Below, piece after piece: positions 59,816 to 64,000 of a stretch of DNA of 64,000 bases (within the stretch, counting starts at the first letter, position 1; each line of letters begins with the position of its first letter). The notes under the pieces are model-generated. The model was not told the origin of the DNA and made no database searches. It was given only the letters and a program-made list of their open reading frames with translations. The position numbers and the translations under genes were made by a program. Origin of the DNA: UBA5704 sp036264355 (GTDB lineage: Bacteria > Acidobacteriota > Thermoanaerobaculia > Multivoradales > UBA5704); the NCBI GenBank assembly GCA_036264355.1, contig DATARD010000245.1, positions 9,373 through 73,372 of the forward strand, written 5' to 3'.

Positions 59816-62242
59816 ATGGCGCCGCGCTTCGATCCCGACACGCTCACCCTCGACCTGTCGGTCGCCGACCTTCTCGACGCCCCGCTGACGCGCAGCCTCG
59901 GCTTCGCCAACCGCGGCGGCTACGAGCGTCTGTGGCTCGGCCAGGCGATCCACGGCCGCTACCAGGAGCAGAAGCTCGAAGCCGATCCCACCTATCGCCG
60001 CGAGGTGGTGGTGCGCCACACCTTCGAGCACCGCGGCTGGACCATCCGCGTCCATGGCCGCATCGATGGCGTGCGCAAAGAGCCCGACGGCACCCTCGTC
60101 GTCGAGGAGATCAAGTCCGTCCGCCGCGGCGGCACCCTGCCGCCGGTGGTCCGCGAGATGTACCAGCGCCAGGCCATCCTCTACGCCTGGATGCTCAGCG
60201 GCGCCGAAACCGTCGAGGTGCGCGCCGAGCTGGTGCTGATCGCCATCGGCAGCGACGAGACCGAGCGCGAAGCCCTGAGCGTCGACGTCGACCGCACCGA
60301 GATCTCCGTCCGCCGGCGCTTGAACGCGCTCCTCCACGCCTGGGAGTCCGAGCGGCAGCGCTCCACCGAACGGCGGATGGCGGCGGAGCGCCTCGCCTTC
60401 CCCTACAGCGAAATCCGGCCCGGCCAGGAGCTGATTCTCGCCGCCGTCGAGACCGCCGTCGCCAACCGCGAGAACCTCCTCCTCCAGGCCACCACCGGCA
60501 TCGGCAAGACCGTCGCCGCCCTCTACCCGGCGCTCAAATACGCCCTGGCCCACGACAAACGGCTCTTCGTGCTCACCGCCAAGACCACCCAGCAGGAGAT
60601 GGCCACCTCCGTCCTCGCCCTGCTCAATCAGGAGAACGCCTTCCGGTCGCTCCGCCTGCGCGCCAAGTCCAAGATGTGCGCCAACGACCAGATCCTCTGC
60701 CACGAGGAGTACTGCCGCTTCGCCAAGGACTACGGCCTGAAGCTGGTCTCCTCGGGAGTGATGAGCCACCTCCTCGGCGCCTTCTCCGCCCTCGAGCCGG
60801 ACGACGTCTTCGCCGCCGCCAAAGGCGCCGAGGTCTGCCCTTTCGAAGTCAGCCTGGAGCTATCCAACCGGGTGCAGATCACGGTCTGCGACTACAACTA
60901 CGCTTTCGACCCCTACGTCTCCCTCGCCGCCTTCGCGCCGGACCAGGACCTGTCGGACACCATCCTCGTCGTCGACGAAGTCCACAACCTGGTCGACCGC
61001 GGCCGCGGCTACTACAGTCCCGAGCTGTCCGCCGGGGAAGCGCAACGCGCCGCCGAAACCGTCGGCCGCTGGGGCGACCGCATCCACTTCCGCATCGCGA
61101 CCCTCTGCCTGCACATCGCCCGTCTCATCGAAGAGACCGTCGCCGACGCCCTCGAAGAAGGCCCCCCCGGCGACCGCGCCGTCGTGCATCCGCTCCCCGA
61201 AGACCGCTTCTGGCGCCTGCGCCCGGAGCTCGACGCCGTCTTCATCGACTACCTCGAATACCAGCGCGAGACGCACACCTTCCGTCCCGACGACCCCTTC
61301 GTCGCTCTCTACTTCGCCTTCCTCCGCTTCCTCAACGGCCTCATGGTCTCGGTCTCAAACACCGCCTTCAGCCACGTCGCCGAGCTGCGCCGGGGCGAAG
61401 CGCGCCTCAAGATCCTGTGCAAAGACCCCAGCCGATTCCTCGGCGAAGTTATTCAGCGCGCCCACGCCACCATCGGCCTCTCCGCCACCATCTCGCCGCC
61501 GGAGTTCTACACCGGCCTCCTCGGCTTCGAAGCCGGCCGCACCGCCTTCGTCGAGATCGCCAATCCCTTCCCGCCGGAAAACCGCCGCGTCGTCATCGAC
61601 TCCACCGTCTCGACCACCTACAAAGAAAGGCATCACAACTACGACCGCATCGCCGAGCGCCTCGCCGCCTTCGCCGACGCCGTCCCCGGCAACTGCCTGG
61701 CCCTCTTCCCGAGCTACTCCTTCCTGAGCGAAATCACCGGCCGCCTCCGCCTGCGCCACAAAAGAGCCCTGGTGCAGAAGCAGGCGGACAGCGACAAAGA
61801 GAGGGATCTGATCCTCCAGATGCTCCGCCAGTCGATTTTCGGAGACATCCTCCTCGTCGCCGTCGCCGGGGGAGTCTTCGCCGAAGGGGTGGACTACCCT
61901 GGAGAGATCCTCAAAGCCGTCGCCGTCGTCGGCCCCTGCCTGCCGGCGCTGACCCTGGAGCAACAGCTCCTCAAGGACTATTACCAGGAGCGCTTCGAAA
62001 AAGGCTTCGAATACTCCTTCGTCGTCCCCGGAATGACCCGAGTCGTCCAAGCCGCCGGCCGCCTCATCCGTTCCCCGAGGGACACCGGAGTCATCGCCCT
62101 CTTCGACCAGCGCTTCCTGCACGCTCCGTATTGCCACCACCTCCCGCCGGACTGGCTGCCGGAGGAAGGGGCGGGGGCGTTGGTGGGCGATCCGGCGGAG
62201 GTGGCGGAGGAGTTTTTTCGGGTGTTGAGCTTGAAGGGATGA
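59816..62242 (+). CDS. PD-(D/E)XK nuclease fused to an XPD/DinG-like FeS helicase
   Basis: This 808-residue protein has an N-terminal nuclease-like domain (about 40-145) with VHGRIDGVR carrying the metal Asp (84) and VEEIKS carrying the E-x-K (98-100). The helicase domain follows: Walker A TTGIGKT (226-232), DEAH-like box DEVH (387-390), four cysteines that could hold an iron-sulfur cluster (288, 295, 300, 341), GGVFAEGVDYPGE (motif V) and QAAGRLIRS (motif VI). Such enzymes unwind DNA 5' to 3' and repair or process forks. The ATG at 59816 is preferred to the longer frame. Confidence 0.88.
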   Translation: MAPRFDPDTLTLDLSVADLLDAPLTRSLGFANRGGYERLWLGQAIHGRYQEQKLEADPTYRREVVVRHTFEHRGWTIRVHGRIDGVRKEPDGTLVVEEIKSVRRGGTLPPVVREMYQRQAILYAWMLSGAETVEVRAELVLIAIGSDETEREALSVDVDRTEISVRRRLNALLHAWESERQRSTERRMAAERLAFPYSEIRPGQELILAAVETAVANRENLLLQATTGIGKTVAALYPALKYALAHDKRLFVLTAKTTQQEMATSVLALLNQENAFRSLRLRAKSKMCANDQILCHEEYCRFAKDYGLKLVSSGVMSHLLGAFSALEPDDVFAAAKGAEVCPFEVSLELSNRVQITVCDYNYAFDPYVSLAAFAPDQDLSDTILVVDEVHNLVDRGRGYYSPELSAGEAQRAAETVGRWGDRIHFRIATLCLHIARLIEETVADALEEGPPGDRAVVHPLPEDRFWRLRPELDAVFIDYLEYQRETHTFRPDDPFVALYFAFLRFLNGLMVSVSNTAFSHVAELRRGEARLKILCKDPSRFLGEVIQRAHATIGLSATISPPEFYTGLLGFEAGRTAFVEIANPFPPENRRVVIDSTVSTTYKERHHNYDRIAERLAAFADAVPGNCLALFPSYSFLSEITGRLRLRHKRALVQKQADSDKERDLILQMLRQSIFGDILLVAVAGGVFAEGVDYPGEILKAVAVVGPCLPALTLEQQLLKDYYQERFEKGFEYSFVVPGMTRVVQAAGRLIRSPRDTGVIALFDQRFLHAPYCHHLPPDWLPEEGAGALVGDPAEVAEEFFRVLSLKG

Positions 62243-62527
62243 GGGCCATGACGGGGTCGCCCCCGCTCACCTGGGGTCTAGCTGGGCTATTTGGCGCACC
62301 GGTGCTTACCGAGGCGGGGACTCACACCCGTTGGAGTCAAGCAGTGTGCAGACGACCGGCCGCTCTTCGGACCGGAGAGGCTGCTTCATGACGTACCATG
62401 GGACCACACTTGGGTGACCAGTTACAGCTTGTAAACTGAGGCAGACTGCCTGATACTGCCTGATGAACTCCGGAATACTTCATCAAGCCATCGAGAGCAT
62501 GCGCGCCCCCTCGATATACTGGCCCCC
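62243..62527. other. 285-base gap, no gene recognised
   Basis: The stretch includes short direct repeats (ACTGCCTGAT twice around 62440-62465) and a decayed-looking open frame. I cannot assign it to a known element. A -10 hexamer at its end (62515-62520) belongs to the next gene. Confidence 0.4.
62515..62520 (+). promoter_or_regulatory. -10 element (leaderless type)
   Basis: TATACT ends 7 bases before the ATG at 62528, the same spacing as at 33483 and 29138. Confidence 0.5.
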
Positions 62528-63262
62528 ATGAAGGCACGCACTCCCTGCCTCCTAGCCGTCATCCTGCTGTGGATTGTTGCCGCTGCTCACGCGGCCGAGG
62601 GAGGTCACATGTTCACGCTGACGGAAGCCCATCTCAAGCTGCTTCGGCAGGGTGCCGTACTCTGGTCGCCCGTCGAATCGGGTGCGCCCGCGACTCAGAT
62701 CTCTCCCGCTAAGCTCAACGACGGCTCCCCGGAGGAGATCGAGGCCGACATCGCGCGGCGCGCCGGCCTGGTGGTCGGCAACCCTCCGAGCGCGGCCGAC
62801 CGGCAGCACGCGAAGAAGCTGGCGGAGGAATTTCACGAAGCGTTCGCGCAGACGCGAGCGAACGGCAAGCTCACCGGCCGCTACGAGTGCGCGAACCCGC
62901 TCGTCGACTTCGCATTCGCGGCGTAGGCTCTTCCGCCCGAGACCAACTCGCTGGCTACGCTCACCGGCCAGCACCTCGCGCTCCTTCGCGCCGCGCGCTG
63001 GCAAGGCCACTGGATGAACCCGAAGCGGCTTGGCGGGGACATGACCTACTTCGAGTTCGACATGGCGAAGATCCTGCACGAGCCGATGAAGCGCGACGAG
63101 GACGGCCAATTGCCCGCCGCCCAAGAGCAACGGCTCGGGAAGCTCCATGCCGAGACGCTCGCCGCGCTCCAGATCTATCTCCAGAAGGCCGCGGTCGCTC
63201 CCGGCGACTATCCGACCATCGAGGTCGAGCCCGGCCCCGGCGCAGGCCGCGGTCCGGGCTGA
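62528..63262 (+). pseudogene. Secreted hypothetical protein split by an in-frame TAG
   Basis: The frame opens with a signal peptide (KARTPCLLAVILLWIVAAAHA) and reads 132 residues to TAG at 62924-62926. The same frame continues without any other stop for another 111 residues to 63262. The halves look alike in style: LTEAHLKLLRQGAVLW near the start and LTGQHLALLRAARWQG just after the TAG, so they may be two repeats of one domain. I do not recognise the family. Either the gene is broken by one mutation or the TAG is a base error. An alternative is two separate genes with the second starting at ATG 63014. Confidence 0.55.
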
Positions 63263-63286
63263 TCCCTGTTCTCCTCGGAGACCCTC

Positions 63287-63860
63287 ATGCCCTTTCTTTC
63301 CGGCCTCGGTGAAAAGATCGCACTCAGCCTCGCGATGAAGCTGGTGAAGTCCTCGGCCGCCAAAATCAAGCGAACTTTTTCTGCGAGCGATGCACAGAAA
63401 GCCCTCACCGCATCGATCGCTTCGGCGCTGAAGGAGGCCCTCGAAGCACAGCAGCTTGGAGAGATCGATCATGATCATTATGCGGGCCTCTTCGAGCGGT
63501 ATTTCCGCCGAGAAGCCGTCATGGACGAGTTGGTCCTGGTTCTCGATCCCCGGCCCGGCATTGAGCCGGATTTCGCGATCCTGTCCGAAGAGCTCGCGGA
63601 CGAGATCGATAAGGATCACATCCCCCACTTCGCGGCGGATGCCTTCCTGCGAACCTTTATCAGCGCGTTCTATGCCGCGGCGGCGCACGAGGCTTCGTTG
63701 CAGGGGGTTCTGGGGATCAAGCTGCAAGGGTTCATCGCGGAGGAGAGCCACCGAACGGCAAACGCCACGGAGGAACTGGTCCGACTGCTTCAGCGGTTCC
63801 TGGCCGACCGGAACGCCGCGCCTGCTCTCGTGGAAGCAAGTCGTGCAGCGACTAACCTGA
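63287..63860 (+). CDS. Helical N-terminal domain protein, broken by or fused to a transposase remnant
   Basis: The ATG at 63287 opens a frame that stays open to the window end. The first about 185 residues look genuine: MPFLSGLGEKIALSLAMKLV, then SALKEALEAQQ, FERYFRREAVMDELVLVL and FAADAFLRTFISAFYAAAAH. The helical pattern resembles the N-terminal domains seen on NACHT or TPR conflict proteins, but no NTPase domain follows. From about 63850 the translation turns into Arg/Ser-rich nonsense while another frame shows transposase sequence, so the gene is probably truncated there. I give the end as approximate. Confidence 0.45.
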
Positions 63861-64000
63861 GACCCCGCCGGCGTGCACCCTGTCCTGGCAGGAGCGCCGC
63901 CGCGCTGCGGGGGACGACCCGTTGTGGTGTCCGGTCTGCCAGGTCACCATGCAGTTCGTCGGGCTCGTCTTCGGCCCCCATGAGCCGATTGCCGAACTGT
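63856..64000 (+). mobile_element. IS91-like transposase C-terminal remnant (runs off the window)
   Basis: In the frame starting CCT at 63856 the translation reads TLSWQERRRAAGDDPLWCPVC followed by a hydrophobic stretch and GPHEPIAEL. The pattern D-P-L-x-C-P-x-C with WxxR upstream is the zinc-binding C-terminal end of IS91-family transposases. The frame has a stop just upstream, so only the tail is present. It continues past 64000. Confidence 0.5.

Noticed and set aside
62243..62527. Possible group II intron or insertion sequence remnant
   Set aside because: The decayed open frame matched nothing I could name, and I saw no intron domain V or terminal repeats.
62924..62926. TAG recoded as pyrrolysine or another amino acid
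   Set aside because: Other genes in the window end normally at TAG, and no pyl or suppressor gene is visible. A nonsense mutation or base error is simpler.

Overview
The window looks like chromosome from a GC-rich, Gram-negative bacterium, most likely an acidobacterium of the Thermoanaerobaculia type. This is inferred from gene content, not from any search. The clues are two DUF4388 proteins, a DUF1844 protein, an X6-type ECF sigma factor followed by a kinase-TPR protein, an alkaline-phosphatase-like protein ending in an SLGYL-type tail, an EnvC/S41/YibQ envelope operon and several secreted sulfatases. I saw no rRNA, tRNA or CRISPR array.

Layout. 0.1-3.5 kb (minus): DUF1844, a TPR membrane protein and a DUF4388 protein. 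3.5-6.5 kb: mazG, a RES-type toxin with a long antitoxin, and a GDSL lipoprotein esterase. 6.6-10 kb: an ABC ATPase and a large FtsX-type permease. 10-18.9 kb (minus): an envelope block of GT-C glycosyltransferase, YibQ-like deacetylase, S41 protease homologue, EnvC, prolyl oligopeptidase and a membrane-anchored phosphatase-like protein. The S41 and phosphatase-like proteins have lost key catalytic or metal residues. 19-24.6 kb: a cysteine-rich secreted protein, an orphan antitoxin-like protein in a repeat-bounded segment, two tandem sulfatases, a glycine-zipper protein and a small membrane protein. 24.9-33.4 kb: a BMP-type nucleoside ABC importer whose binding protein is separated from its ATPase and permeases by a subtilase, a MoaD/BNR pair and a Uma2 nuclease.

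33.4-38.8 kb is an accessory island. A MazEF-like toxin-antitoxin pair lies between two copies of the importer permease 3' end. Behind it is a tight operon of metallophosphoesterase, CHAT-type cysteine protease and membrane-anchored STAND NTPase, visibly poorer in G+C than its surroundings. This is the best candidate for an undescribed (probably anti-phage or cell-suicide) system.

39.3-53.4 kb is mostly core: S9 peptidase, DacB, RsbU-like phosphatase, a left-handed beta-helix protein, Mpg, DUF4388, an operon of glutaryl-CoA-dehydrogenase-like protein, glpX (frameshifted) and dcd, a prenyl synthase, STAS and RsbW-like partner-switching proteins, a CPBP protease and a TolQ/ExbB-like protein. 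53.4-57.4 kb: ECF sigma factor, kinase-TPR protein and two tandemly duplicated double-glycine-leader peptides. 57.4-64 kb: an epimerase remnant, an NTF2-like protein, a third sulfatase, a nuclease-helicase fusion, a gene split by an in-frame TAG, and a helical-domain gene that runs into an IS91-like transposase remnant at the window end.

Several genes have a TANNNT -10 element only 7-9 bases before the start codon, suggesting leaderless transcripts are common here.
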